Shown in pieces: positions 22,790 to 33,898 of a stretch of 64,000 nucleotides of DNA (the stretch's first letter is position 1; each line of letters opens with the position of its first letter). The stretch lies in assembly GCA_020226215.1 (NCBI GenBank), contig CM035233.1, positions 75,893,317 through 75,957,316 of the forward strand. Direction: 5' to 3'. The position numbers were made by a program, and so were the translations under genes. The notes under the pieces were generated by a model. That model did no database searches and was not told the origin of the DNA. It was given only the letters and a program-made list of their open reading frames with translations. The DNA comes from Sindora glabra. Taxonomy: Eukaryota > Streptophyta > Magnoliopsida > Fabales > Fabaceae.

Positions 22790-24852
22790 ATGATGTGGCA
22801 TGAACGGGTAGGATATATTTCTCAAGAAAGAATTTAAAGTCTTGTAAAGGAGAATGTACTTTATGATCTAGACTTAAATTTTAGGATCTGTTTGGACTAC
22901 ATTAATGGTAAACTTATGGCTAAAGTTAAAAAGGGGAAGAGAAATAGAAAGAAGAATGTCTAGAACTAATCCGCACTAATATCAATTAGCTTATAACACC
23001 TAGTACTATGGGAAGCATTAAATACTTTATTACATTCATTAATGATTACTCCAAATTTAGTTAGGTAGAATTGCTCAGTGAGAAGTTAAAATCACTAAAA
23101 GTTTTTAAGTCATTCAAGGAAGTAGTTAAGTTGAAACTAGAGAAATAGATAAAATGTGTAAATTCTAACAAAAATTGTGAGTATTATGGTAAGTATAATA
23201 AAATAGGTAGAAATCCTAACCTTTTTGGAAGATATCTATAATTCGAGTAAGTTATATCATGCTTAGGATGTTAAAGCAAAATGAAATTACAAAAAAGAAA
23301 AATCGAACTCTTATGGACATGATGAAATGTATATTGGCCTATACATTTCTTCTAGAATTCTTATGGGGTCATACGTTGAGAATAATGGCATGCATTTTCA
23401 ATCAAGTTCCCAGTAAATCAATGCTTAAAACCCCTTACAAGTTATTATAAGATAAGAAGTCTAGTTTAAGACATTTTCATGTTTAAGGTTATAAAGTTAA
23501 AGTAAAGTTATACATTCCATCTATGAGAAAAGTTAATTCAAAGACTATTAGTGGATAGTTTATTAGGTATTACAATGGCATAAGAGGAAGTAGATTTTAT
23601 TGTCTTACTTACAATACTAAAGTAATCGAATTAGTTCAAGCTATCTTCTTTGAAGATAAGCTGAATAGTAAGAATCAAATATCATGTAGCATGAATTTCA
23701 TTAAAGATAGAACAATTATTTTGCTATCACCAATGTTAGGAGAATTATCTTCTATTATTTTGCTAGTTGATCTAATACAGCTAATTATAAAAAGTGTCAA
23801 ACTAAATAAGATAAATGAAGAAATTTTGTTGAAGAGATCTCATAGAGTTCATAGATTGACAATTTCTAATGATTACCATGTATATTTGCAAGAGCATGAA
23901 TATAATATTAATAATGATATTGATTCTACAATATTTTCTTAAGCCATATCCAATTCAAACTATTTTAATTGGATGAGTGCTATAAAAGATGAACTAGCTT
24001 CAATGCACCAGAATCAAGTATGAGATTTAGTAAAGTTATCTATGGGTTGTAAGCTGGTTAGTTACCAATAGGTCTTCAAAATCAAGAAGGATACTTGAGA
24101 TGAAATTAATAGGTATAAGGCTAAATTGGTAATTAAAAGCTATATCTAAAAAGAAGGCATAGATTACAAAAAAACTATATCACTAATTTTAACCAATGAA
24201 TTATTTAAGTTGTCATGGCATTGGTAGATCACTTTGATTGAAAGCTACATCAGATGGATGTAAAAATGACTTTCTTGGATAGTGATCTATAAAGATTATT
24301 TATATGAACTAGTTAGATAGTTTCTAATTGAAAGGAAAAGAGCACATTGTGTGTTAACTTAAAAAGTCTATATATGGCTTAGAACAAGCTTTTAGACAAT
24401 GATACTTCAAGTTTGATGAGATAGTAACTTTTTTTAAGTTTATAGAAAATGTAGTAAATTAGTGCATTTACATATTGATAAGTGCAGGTAGTTTTGTTAG
24501 ACTAGCAGTATATGTGGATAACATTCTCCTTGCAAACAATGATATGAACTTGCTCACTGAGACAAAATAAATATTATCCAAGCATTTTGGTATGAAGGAT
24601 CTTGAAAATACTTCTTATGTTTTGGGCATTAAGATTCGTCATGATAGATCTTGGGGTTTGCTTCGTTTGTCCTAATAAATGTACATTGAGAAAATACTAA
24701 ATAGGCTTAATATGTCGACATGCTTTCAAGTTTCCATACCTATTTTAAAAGTGCAAATTTTCTTTAAGTCCTAATAACATCAAAATGATATTGAAATAGA
24801 AAGAATAAAAAATTTCTCATATGCATTGGTTATCAATAGTTTAATGTATGCT
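22790..24852 (+). pseudogene. Copia pol remnant: pre-integrase, integrase, reverse transcriptase (copy A)
   Basis: The GAG-pre-integrase segment MWHERVGYISQERI starts near 22793. Integrase follows: TFINDYSKFS near 23035, and the C-terminal part at 23259-23450 with KKNRTLMDMMK and ACIFNQVPSK. Then come the integrase tail and hinge (23460-23950) and reverse transcriptase (about 23950-24852) with SNYFNWMSAIKDELASM, EGIDYK and the active-site region AVYVDNILLANND near 24505. The second Asp of the YVDD motif is Asn. There are many stops and frameshifts. The frame is broken at 24861 by the first hAT insertion and resumes at about 25939. Confidence 0.88.
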
Positions 24853-24860
24853 TATGTATA

Positions 24861-25930
24861 TAGACTTGTCAAAATGGATTAACCTAACCCTACATACTAA
24901 CTAACGGGTAAAAATTATAAGTCGGGTTAATCCCAGGTCAAGTTACTTTTTCGTTATGTCAGGTCTAAATTGAATTGTTATAGAACCAATACCAAGTCGA
25001 GTCTGATTGGATTATTATAGTACCAGTACCAATTTCATTTTCAATCCTAAATTGACATTTGCTTGGTAGGTTTAAGCAGGTTTTTATAACTTGTTATATT
25101 TTATTATTATTATCGTATTAGTTATTTATTTATTATTAATTTTATAATATTAATTAATTAAATTTTATTATTATTATTTATTAAAGATAATTATATATTA
25201 TTATTATGACTTAAAATTTTATTATATATGTCAGTGAATTATATATTATATATGAAAATAAATATATATTATTAAAATCTAGTAAATGCATGAATTTGCA
25301 TTTAATAATAAATATATTTAATAAAATAATTTAAATTTTATATTGATCAAGAATTTTATATTATATATTTAATTTATTTAATAAATAAATATATATTATT
25401 AAATATATATTAATCAAGTTTTAAGTATTATATATAAAAATAAATATATTTAATAATTATATATTATCAAATATATATAAATAAATAATTATATAAATAA
25501 TATATTAATAAAAATAATTATAATAATTTATATATAATAATAAAAAATAAATAATAATATATTATATTATATATATGTATATAACATTTAAAATTAATAT
25601 CAAAATTATTTATTTAAATTTATACTGCTCATATACATAATTTATATATATTAAAGTATAATTTTAATATACTAAAATTATTATTTTAATATTTATATAA
25701 AAATTAAATATATAATAAATTAATTATTTATTATTTACTATTATTATTAGCCTAACGGACTAACCCTATGATTAAATGGATTAACACTTACTAATTTTAA
25801 TAATTTACCAAGTCAGATTAATCAATCTCAGTTCTTTTTCAAGTTGAGCTTATGAGGTGGGGTTACTGTTATTATTTTTCGTACTAGTCTTAGATTAACT
25901 CGTTAAAATTAACCTATTTTGACAGCTTTA
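24861..25930 (-). mobile_element. Non-autonomous hAT element, 1070 bp (copy A)
   Basis: The left end is TAGACTTGTCAAAATGG and the right end, reverse complemented, is TAAAGCTGTCAAAATAGG. Eight-base target duplications TATGTATA (24853-24860) and CATGTATG (25931-25938) differ at two bases. Reading across the flanks with one duplication removed rejoins Copia pol in frame (SLMYAYV then THPNIT). The core is AT-rich with no open frame. Both ends and several hundred inner bases match the ends of the larger hAT at 26020-30737 in reverse orientation, so this is an internally deleted relative that would need transposase from elsewhere. Confidence 0.88.
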
Positions 25931-26019
25931 CATGTATGTACACATCCTAACATAACTTATGCTATTGGTATATTTGGTAGATACTTGAGTAATTTTGGTT
26001 AGAGACATTAGATTATTGC
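25931..26019 (+). pseudogene. Short Copia pol piece between the two hAT insertions (copy A)
   Basis: It reads THPNITYAIGIFGRYLSN, the conserved segment that follows reverse transcriptase in Copia pol. Its first 8 bases CATGTATG are the target duplication of the first hAT, and its last 8 ATTATTGC (26012-26019) are that of the second. It therefore fixes the join on both sides. Confidence 0.88.
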
Positions 26020-27646
26020 TAAACTTGTTAAAATAGGATCAGTTCAACGATTGGCCTGGGATTGGTATAATTTTGCTTAACTTGAAACTAGGACTGGTAT
26101 AGAAAATGATAACAATGGCCTAACTTGATAAAGGATTAGAACTAATAACTGTTAGCCCATCAGGTTATTAAGTTAATTCGTTAACTTAGTATTAGTAGTA
26201 AGTAATAAATAATTAATTTATTATTATATTTTTAATTTTTAATTTTTATATATATGAAAATAATAATTTTGGTATATTAAAATTATACTTTAACAACTCA
26301 AGTCACAAGTAAAAAAATATAAAATTGATTTTATGATAAAATATTTTATATTATTAATAAGTAAAAAATATGTTACTTAATAAATAATAATTAAAAATTC
26401 TTAATAATAATAAAAAAATTTAGTATGATAATATAACAATTAGTGATGGTATAAAATTAATTTATATCATAATAAATTAAATTTAAATAAAAAATATATT
26501 ATCTTTTACTCAATTCATGCAATTCAAGTGCATTAAATATAATTAATCTTTCTCTTTATATACCTTACAACTTGTATGTCCCTCTTATAATTCATTTATA
26601 TAATGCACACAAATTAACTATATTATATCTAACTAACATTACAAAAAAAATCTAACTAATAATAATATATTTATATTGCGAGTATATAATTCAAATAATA
26701 TCTAAATTTTTTATAAATTATTGGCACTCATAGGATTTATTTGTTGTGTGGAAGGTTTTTATTATAGGAAAATTTTATTCATTTATTTATAAGTAAAAGA
26801 GTGACATAATACTTTTATACTTTATAATTAAAAAATAATATATAAAATTATGATGATAAAAAATTTATCTTCTTTCAACTTTTACTCGCTTGAACATTAA
26901 ATATAAAGCAAATTTTCTATTGTTTTAATATACTATATTTACTTTTTTATAAAAAATAGATAAATAAATATAAATTTTTAGAAAATAATATTTAAAAAAT
27001 AAAAAACATATTAATATATTAAAATTCATATCTCTTAAAATTATAATTATTTATTATATTTTTAATTTTTATATATTAACATTAAACTTTAATGATACCA
27101 ATGGAGGAGAAAGGAGTAATTAAATAAGGTTTTTTCCTACTTCATCGAAATTGTAGCTTCGAGAATAATGCACCTGTATTTCTGTTGGAAAAGTTCGACC
27201 AACTGATCTGCAATGCCAATGTCATATAAATATAGTTGAGTAGCCAAAGTTCTAGCTATTATGCAATGACTCTCCTCTCCTAAAGATTTTATATATTTTA
27301 CATTATTATAAATACTTATATCAAATTCTCATTTCTCAATCAAACTCATTTCATACAATAAATATTCATTCTTTCTCTCTTTAATGTCATTCTCATAATT
27401 TTTATTTCTCTATAAATATTAAAGATAGAAAGTGGAGATAGTGTATGAAGTTGTAAAACCTTGAAATTTTTACTTAAAAGGAAAATACTGGTAACACTTT
27501 TCAACCCTTTTTTAATCTCTACTTATATTTTTTATATTTTTATTAAATTTTGTATATTTTAATTTTTATAGTATTTTATTTAATTATTATTCTTGTTAAA
27601 TTTAATATTAGTAATTTTATTTTTATATTATAAATAAATTTTAATT

Positions 27647-29679
27647 ATGGATTTGAATGATCCTAATAATATATAAAATTATTTTGATGATCAAATTTTT
27701 TAGAAAATGTAGCTACTAATTTTTTAAATAATAATTTTATAAATACTCTTTCAAGTACATCTAAATTCGCATCATCTCCTTTTCTCTCTTAACATTCATT
27801 TTCACAACGTGCTCGTAGTAGTAAGAACGTAAACCTTCTTGCATCCATATCTAATTTAATAAAAAGATAAAAAAAATTGAAATATAAAATTATTTTAATT
27901 TAAAAAATGTTGATGGTATAGTTAAAATATTTTGTAAATATTGTCTAAAAAATTATAACTATAATAGTTATAGTGATATTAGTACAATGAGATGCTATTA
28001 TTCTTCTAAGCATGTGGATATTTTAAATATTCTAAGTGAAAATTCTAACATGCTTAATTAAAATAGTTATGACTATAAATTATATAAATAGATTTGTCAT
28101 CCTAAAATATCTTTTAGTATAGCTAGTTCTCTTAAATTAAATGCCCTTTTTTAATACTTTAATCCTTAATGGCGTGGTATGAGCAGGAATATTAATGTAA
28201 ATAAATTAAATAAAATTTTTAAAAAGTAGAAAATGGGCTTAGCTAACTTTTTTCTAAGATTCAAAGGTAGAATTGCACTTACATCTGATATTTGGATATC
28301 ACCATGTTAAATAGGTTATATTTGTGTAACTGTCCATTACATTGATAATGATTTTATTTTACATAAAAGAATTATTTGTTTTGAACCAATTCGACCACCA
28401 TATGATGCATCTACTATTGCTTTTTATATAAAAAATACTTGTAATGAATATAAGATATCGAATAAATATTTTTAATTACCTTTGATAATACATTTATTAA
28501 TACTAGTGCTATTAGAATTTTAATTCTAACTTTAAATCCTATTCCTGAAGCTTTATTTTTTCATTTTAGATGTGCATGCCATAATTTAAATTTAGTTGTT
28601 CAAGATACATTAAAAATTATTTCTATATTTATACAAAATTTAGAAATATAATTTTATATATTAAATTATCACTAGTTAGAAAACATGATTGGAAATAATT
28701 ATATATTCAAATGTCTAAGAAACCTAAAATGCTTTCATAAGATGTTTGTACACGATGCAATTCTGCTTTTAAAATGTTAGAATTTTATTTAAAGTATAAA
28801 GATGTCGTGGATTCTTTTTATTCAATGAAAATTCAAGTTAATCATCACTTTGAAAATGTTGAATGGGAAAGGGTACAAATTTGATAATAATTTTTATAAA
28901 TATTTTATAAAATAATTAATCTTTTATCTTATTTTTATGATTTAACATCTCACTTAATACTTGATATTTTACTTAATTGTAGTTCTAGATTTTTAAAATT
29001 TGAAAGTATTAATGGGTTTAAAATTATTATTAATGAATGTTTATTAAAATGGAATAAATACTTTTGAAATATTCCTTATTTATATGTTATAGCTGCAATT
29101 ATGGATCTTAGAGTTAAACCAAAAAGAGTAAACAAAATACTACAAAAGTACCATGAAAGTATGTAATATAAATTTAACTTAGGGTTTTACATGAATGATA
29201 TATATAATTTATTGTTAGAAATGTTTCAAGTATATAACAATAAATTTAGTTCTTTGCATTCATACATGAGTTTTTCATCATTTTCAAAAATGAGTATTCT
29301 ATTTCATGAAGAATATGATGACTTCTTATATATAACTAATGATACTTCTTTAATTAACAATCAATTAAGTTCTTATTTATTTACACCTATTATAACTAAT
29401 ATGCCAAAATTTGCCATTTTAAAATGGTGGAAAGCACAAATCACACAATATCCTATGCTTTCTCTTATGGTATGTGTTATACTAACCCTTTAAATGTTTG
29501 TAGTAGCATCAGAAAGTGCATTTTCTCTTAGTGAGCAAATTTTAGATGACAAACATTTATTTATGAATGATTAGAACTTAGATGTGACTACTTATTTAAA
29601 AGATTAGTTTGATGCAGAAGATAGATAACAAAATAATTTACAAAAAGATGGATCATCATCAGGTGAAGGAAATAATTAA
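27647..29679 (+). pseudogene. hAT transposase pseudogene (copy A)
   Basis: The probable start MDLNDPNN is at 27647. An N-terminal BED-like zinc-binding region shows KIFCKYC near 27925. The catalytic core shows RIALTSDIWISPC (28270) and CACHNLNLVVQD (28570), then DVCTRCNSAFKML (28743) where the family has Trp in place of the second Cys. The C-terminal dimerisation domain holds ILKWWKAQ, YPMLS and VASESAFSLSEQILDD (about 29415-29550). The order and spacing fit plant hAT transposases of the zinc-finger BED RICESLEEPER/DAYSLEEPER type. Numerous stops and frameshifts make it non-functional. The 100-codon open frame at 29191-29493 is the longest surviving piece. TATAAATATAG near 27227 could be the old promoter. 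Confidence 0.88.
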
Positions 29680-30549
29680 AAAATAGTAATATATTCATAT
29701 GTTATAAATTTAGTTAGGAAAATATTTGTACTAATTTTATTTAATAGTGAAATTTTTTTGAACCAGGTCTCATGATTTTTACCCTTCTTAATAGGGTTTT
29801 TCATGTTAAAAATTGTTATGTCTTCATTTATTTTTTTATTATTTTTAGTTCTATTAGGCAACAACAACAATAGCAACAATAATAATTTTTAAGAGATAAT
29901 AATAAAATATAATTATATTTTACAATAATAAGAGTAATTATAATAATAATATATAATAATTATAATAAGAAATTTTGATCTAAAATTTAAAGTTTCTCAC
30001 TATTAATTAATCACCTAAAATTTTTAATATATGATATTGGTTACAAGTTTTATTAATTATTATATCTTAAATTTAAACTTAACTTATTTAAATTAAATGC
30101 ATTTTTATAAATAATTTTTTACAAGTAATCAAATTTAGTCAATATTTGCTTTTGCATATTAAAAGTAACAAGATTTTAATTTAAAATTTTAATATATTGA
30201 AAAGTTACCAATATTTTCTAAGAAATTAGGAATAAAACTACATTAATATTTAAAAATTTTCTTACTTTCTTTTTTAAAAGAATTCATATTTAATATTTTT
30301 AAAATTTAAAATAGATATATTTTTATTTTAATTTTTTCAATAAATTTATTTTAATTTCTTCCTTTTAATAAAATTTTAAGTGATAATAATAATAAAATAT
30401 AATTATATTTAATAATAATAAATTTTAATTAATTAATGATATAAAATTAATAATAAATAAATAACCAATATGATAATAATAATAAAATATAATAGGTTAT
30501 TAAAATCCATCTAAACTTATTTGGTAAATATTGATCTAGGACCGGGACT

Positions 30550-30634
30550 GAGATTGAGATTGAGATTGGGATTGAGATTGAGATTGAGATTGAGATTGGG
30601 ATTGGGATTAAGATTGGGATTGAGATTGGGACTG
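30550..30634. repeat. GAGATT/GGGATT hexanucleotide minisatellite (copy A)
   Basis: About 14 hexamer units, GAGATT or GGGATT with one AAGATT, are flanked on both sides by GGGACTG. It occupies the right subterminal region of the 4.7-kb hAT. The matching region of the 1.07-kb hAT relative lacks the array. Its minus-strand translation is the low-complexity ISISIPIS string, which is not a protein. Confidence 0.92.
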
Positions 30635-30737
30635 TAACAACCTTATCTGCACTTGGCCTAGTAAAAAAATAGCCTGACCTAGGATTGACTTGATGCACAA
30701 TTTTTACCTGTTGGGTTAGCCTATTTTTACAGGTCTA

Positions 30738-31246
30738 ATTATTACAAAAAAAGTCATAAGGTACCTATAGGACATAAAAGATTTTATGTTAACCTATAAG
30801 ATATTGGAAGATCTTATGGTTACAAGCTACTTGGATTTGGATTTTGTTAATTATTCAGATAATCACAAACTAACATCCAGTACATCTTCATAATGGTAAG
30901 AGAAGTTGCATTGTAGATAAGTGTTGAGCAGTTCTTAACAGCAACTTCCACTATAAAAGCAGTGTATGTCATGTGTTATGAAGCTACTTGTGCTACTATA
31001 TGGTTAAGAAATTTTATGACTACTTTCAAGATTATTGAGAGCATTATTAGACTCTTGATTATTTATTGTGATAATACTACTGTTGTGAACTTCTCACGTA
31101 ATAATAAAAGTTTTCCTTGTATGAAATATTTAGATATAAAGTACCAATTTGTGCAACAAAAGTTACTTGAGCATATCATTTATATTGAACATATTTCTAC
31201 AAATCATATTCTCACAAATCCACTAATTAAAGGCGTAGTAGTATGA
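30738..31246 (+). pseudogene. Copia RNase H remnant (copy A)
   Basis: Pol resumes after the second hAT at IITKKVIRYL, then MVTSYLDLDFVNYSDN, and then an open 94-codon piece (30962-31246). That piece includes CYEATCATIWLRNFM, IYCDNTTVV, HIIYIEHIS and NHILTNPLIKG, the conserved tail of Copia RNase H. There are stops before 30962. Although the last piece is open, it has no start context or complete domain of its own and is a fragment. Confidence 0.88.
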
Positions 31247-31349
31247 ATATTTCATAATTTTCATAATTATATAATTAAGATTGAATTAACTAAGTCTTTT
31301 GATGTTTTGTATTAGTGGGAATATTATGATGTAAACTATTTTTCTTAAA

Positions 31350-31350
31350 A

Positions 31351-31406
<56 letters not shown>

Positions 31407-31412
31407 ATATAT
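31350..31412. repeat. AT dinucleotide microsatellite with ATTATA interruptions (copy A)
   Basis: AT repeats broken twice by an extra T. Copy B has an unbroken AT run of similar length at the same place. This is a typical hotspot for allele or consensus differences. Confidence 0.9.
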
Positions 31413-31890
31413 GAAATATTCATAATGAAATGTTCATATTTTGCCATATATTGTGCATATTTTTAGTTATGATATATTTATAGAGACATTTAAAGTCTAT
31501 TTCAATATTGTATTGAGAATTATGATTCTTATCTAGTACCTTAGGCAAATGTTATCACAATTTACATCTTGGTCAAATGTTATCTAACTTCAACCCTATG
31601 TGCGAAAATTTACATATATTATCACAATTTATTATATAAATCTTATTAAGTACAATCTTGTTATGTATACCCCTATAAAAATATATTTGGTTAGTGAAAT
31701 GTGAGTGTATAATGTGTATTTTATTAATATCCCTATCAGATGTTTAAGGTTTAGATTGTATATACAATCTTGTTATGTATATCCCTATAGGGTACTGGAC
31801 ACTTATGATTTTAGTTTAGACCGATAGGTGCAAAAATGCTATGATTTATTTTATATCTTATTAAAATAGCCACAATTATTGAATTACATG

Positions 31891-31905
31891 GTCTAAGTGG
31901 GAGAT
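31891..31905 (+). other. Polypurine tract of the Copia element (copy A)
   Basis: AAGTGGGAGAT sits immediately before the 3' LTR. This is the characteristic plant Copia plus-strand priming site and it fixes the LTR start. Confidence 0.8.
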
Positions 31906-32373
31906 TATTAGATTTTTCAATTTGAACCTATTAATTCAATAATAAATAAAATGTAAGATGTTTAGCCTAATATTAAAGTAGCTATCTAGTTTTGGCCCAA
32001 ATGACAATTTAACCTATTTAACGTGGTAATAGGTGGTTCTCGACAATGGATCAATCAACTAACTGTTATAATATATAAATAAGGATTGCTACTCCTAAAC
32101 CTTAATTTTGTTTTATTTACTCCCCCTTGGTAACAGTGTCTCTCTTTAAAATATTTAATCACAACTAGAGTTAATAGAAGTTGTAATTTTTATTAAGAGT
32201 TCATGATTAAGAGAAATAGTAGGTAAATGATGAAATAGGTCATGATTCATGTACATAATTTATCACAAATGTATTCATCCAATATTTTAGTTTTTCCATT
32301 AAATTTACGTATTAATATTATCTTTTTTTCACATGATTCAATTAAGATAATTGTTATTGAATGTATTTTATCA
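31906..32373 (+). repeat. 3' LTR of the Copia element (copy A)
   Basis: It is 468 bp long, begins TATTAGATTTTTC (TG changed to TA) and ends TATTTTATCA. It aligns with the 5' LTR with many substitutions and small indels. It is followed by ATAAA, the target duplication partner of ATAAT at 19211-19215. Confidence 0.88.
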
Positions 32374-32407
32374 ATAAATTCAATAAAACATTTTTGAAAG
32401 AACTTAA

Positions 32408-32574
32408 TGTTAGGTTTTGGATTAACATACGCATCGAAATTTTAAAATTTTTGACCCAATTCCTACCTAGGATCCACACAAAATGGCATAAATTAGTATT
32501 AGGGTTTTACCTTATTTGTGCTCATGTTCTTTTTGAACGAATCCATGAGAGACCAAGATGAATCAAACGCCAGT
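32408..32574 (-). mobile_element. Solo LTR cut off by the assembly gap (copy A)
   Basis: The same CTTAA target duplication (32403-32407) and TGTTAGG terminus are seen as at 59968-59974. Only 167 bp are present before the N run. The complete element is at 59973-61647. Confidence 0.85.
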
Positions 32575-32674
32575 NNNNNNNNNNNNNNNNNNNNNNNNNN
32601 NNNNNNNNNNNNNNNNNNNNNNNNNNNNNNNNNNNNNNNNNNNNNNNNNNNNNNNNNNNNNNNNNNNNNNNNNN
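32575..32674. other. Assembly gap of exactly 100 N
   Basis: One hundred N is the conventional placeholder for a gap of unknown size. The same 27.5 kb ends at its left edge and starts at its right edge, so the true gap is probably negative, an overlap rather than missing DNA. Open frames drawn across it are meaningless. Confidence 0.97.
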
Positions 32675-33467
32675 ATTTTAAAAAAATAAAATACATTTAT
32701 TATTAAATTTAATTTCTTATTATTTTAATAAAATCTTAATAACTTTTTTAAAATTAAAAATATTTATTTTTCCTCCATCTCTTATTATTTGTCATATTTA
32801 AAAAAATTGTTTCTTTTTATAAATCATTTTAGAAATTCAATAAAATATTAATTTTTTTCAATTTTACCATCTTTTTATTAATAAATGCTTTATTAATTTT
32901 ACATATTCATCTAGGAATAGAAGTGACACTTAAGCTAAATAACTTGACTACTCATTTGACTTGATTCGATAATTGCTTGATTTGATTTGCTTCTTGCTCA
33001 ACATATTTACCTGTGTTAGCAACTTAACTATAATTTTTACTACTACATTTATATATATAATATAGTAATATAATATATAATTAAATTTTTTATATATAAC
33101 TATAATTTTAATATATAATTATTTAAAAATGTTTATAATCATGTTAAATATCACACTTTTTCAGAAAAATAACTCAATTCCACTCCTATCTTGAATGCTC
33201 AATAAATTTATTTTATCATATTTCTCTTTCATTTTTAATTATTTTGAACTTTTATGTATAAAATACCATCTTCCAACATGCATTCATTTCTCCACTATCA
33301 CCCCACTTGCATTAACATAATCAAACTTAAAATGTAGTGTTGCATTAGCATAATCAAACTTAAGTGCACTAAGGAGTTTATACTGGTGCTTGCTATACCA
33401 CTAGCGGACTATTAAAATTCCTTTTGTTCCTAAAGAATTGATTTATATCACCATAATTGGTAACTGT

Positions 33468-33898
33468 CGCTACAAATAAAAAAAATGCTAATTAGTAATG
33501 AAAAAATCCATCACTAATAATCAATAATCTATTGCTAAAAAATCAATGATAGATTACTAGGTGTTAGTAATTCAAATAGTGACAAAAAAATTTGATATTT
33601 GTCACTAATTCTATGAATTGATGATGGCAAAAAAATGAATTACAAATAGAATTAGCAATACCTTTATTCATTGCTAGACCTTATATTTGATGATGGAATA
33701 TCTATTGCTAAACTTAAATTTAACAATGAAATTATCTATCGTAGTTTTTTACCATTGCCGCATCCACTGTTAAATTTAAATTTAGATATGAATTATTCAA
33801 TTGTTAATATGTGAAATTTTAAAAAATTATTTGCATTACTATTGAAAAATTCGTCATTAATTCTGTTGCTAATATAAAAAATATTGATAATTTGTAAC
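33468..33898. mobile_element. Putative CACTA-derived MITE (copy B)
   Basis: Second copy of 5912-6342, with the same sequence and the same doubts about its edges. Confidence 0.35.

Larger units (their letters stand above)
26020..30737 (+). mobile_element. hAT transposon with decayed transposase, 4718 bp (copy A)
   Basis: The left end is TAAACTTGTTAAAATAGG and the right end, reverse complemented, is TAGACCTGTAAAAATAGG. Target duplications are ATTATTGC (26012-26019) and ATTATTAC (30738-30745), 8 bp with one change, as expected for hAT. It interrupts Copia pol between the reverse transcriptase tail and RNase H. It encodes a plus-strand hAT transposase pseudogene (27647-29679). A hexanucleotide minisatellite lies about 100 bp from its right end. 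The flanking 1.6 kb and 1 kb are AT-rich non-coding sequence. Confidence 0.9.
19216..32373 (+). mobile_element. Ty1/Copia LTR retrotransposon, decayed, with two nested hAT insertions (copy A)
   Basis: Order on the plus strand is 5' LTR (19216-19688), primer-binding site (19691-19702), long leader, gag remnant, protease/integrase/reverse transcriptase remnant, RNase H remnant, polypurine tract (31891-31905) and 3' LTR (31906-32373). Gag and pol in the order integrase, reverse transcriptase, RNase H define Copia. Flanks ATAAT (19211-19215) and ATAAA (32374-32378) fit a 5-bp target duplication with one change. Without the two hAT insertions and their target duplications the element would be about 7.35 kb. 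The LTRs differ at roughly a fifth to a quarter of positions by eye, so the insertion is old. All frames carry stops and frameshifts. A 26-bp direct repeat (31651 and 31763, TACAATCTTGTTATGTATA) lies before the 3' LTR. Confidence 0.9.
5118..32574 (+). repeat. Copy A of a 27.5-kb near-identical direct duplication
   Basis: This block matches 32675-60139 in the same orientation along its whole length. The offset drifts only from 27556 to 27565 because of a few small indels. It ends at the last base before the N run. The sequence left of 5118, including PPCK, is not repeated. I read it as the right end of one contig that overlaps the next contig. Confidence 0.97.

Noticed and set aside
24861..25930. 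An origin or scaffold-attachment role for the extremely AT-rich core
   Set aside because: The terminal repeats, target duplications and similarity to the larger hAT explain it as a transposon.
29191..29493. A domesticated 100-residue hAT-derived gene
   Set aside because: It is an open stretch inside a transposase pseudogene, with stops on both sides in the same reading and no start context or promoter of its own.
30541..30640. A CRISPR-like array
   Set aside because: The units are contiguous 6-mers without spacers in a plant transposon.
30447..30698. A minus-strand protein with Ile-Ser/Pro repeats
   Set aside because: It is the translation of the GAGATT/GGGATT minisatellite.
30962..31246. 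A stand-alone small RNase H gene
   Set aside because: It begins in the middle of the Copia RNase H domain and lacks the N-terminal catalytic part. It is simply the least damaged fragment.
32499..32706. Open frames crossing 32575-32674
   Set aside because: They run through 100 N and have no meaning.
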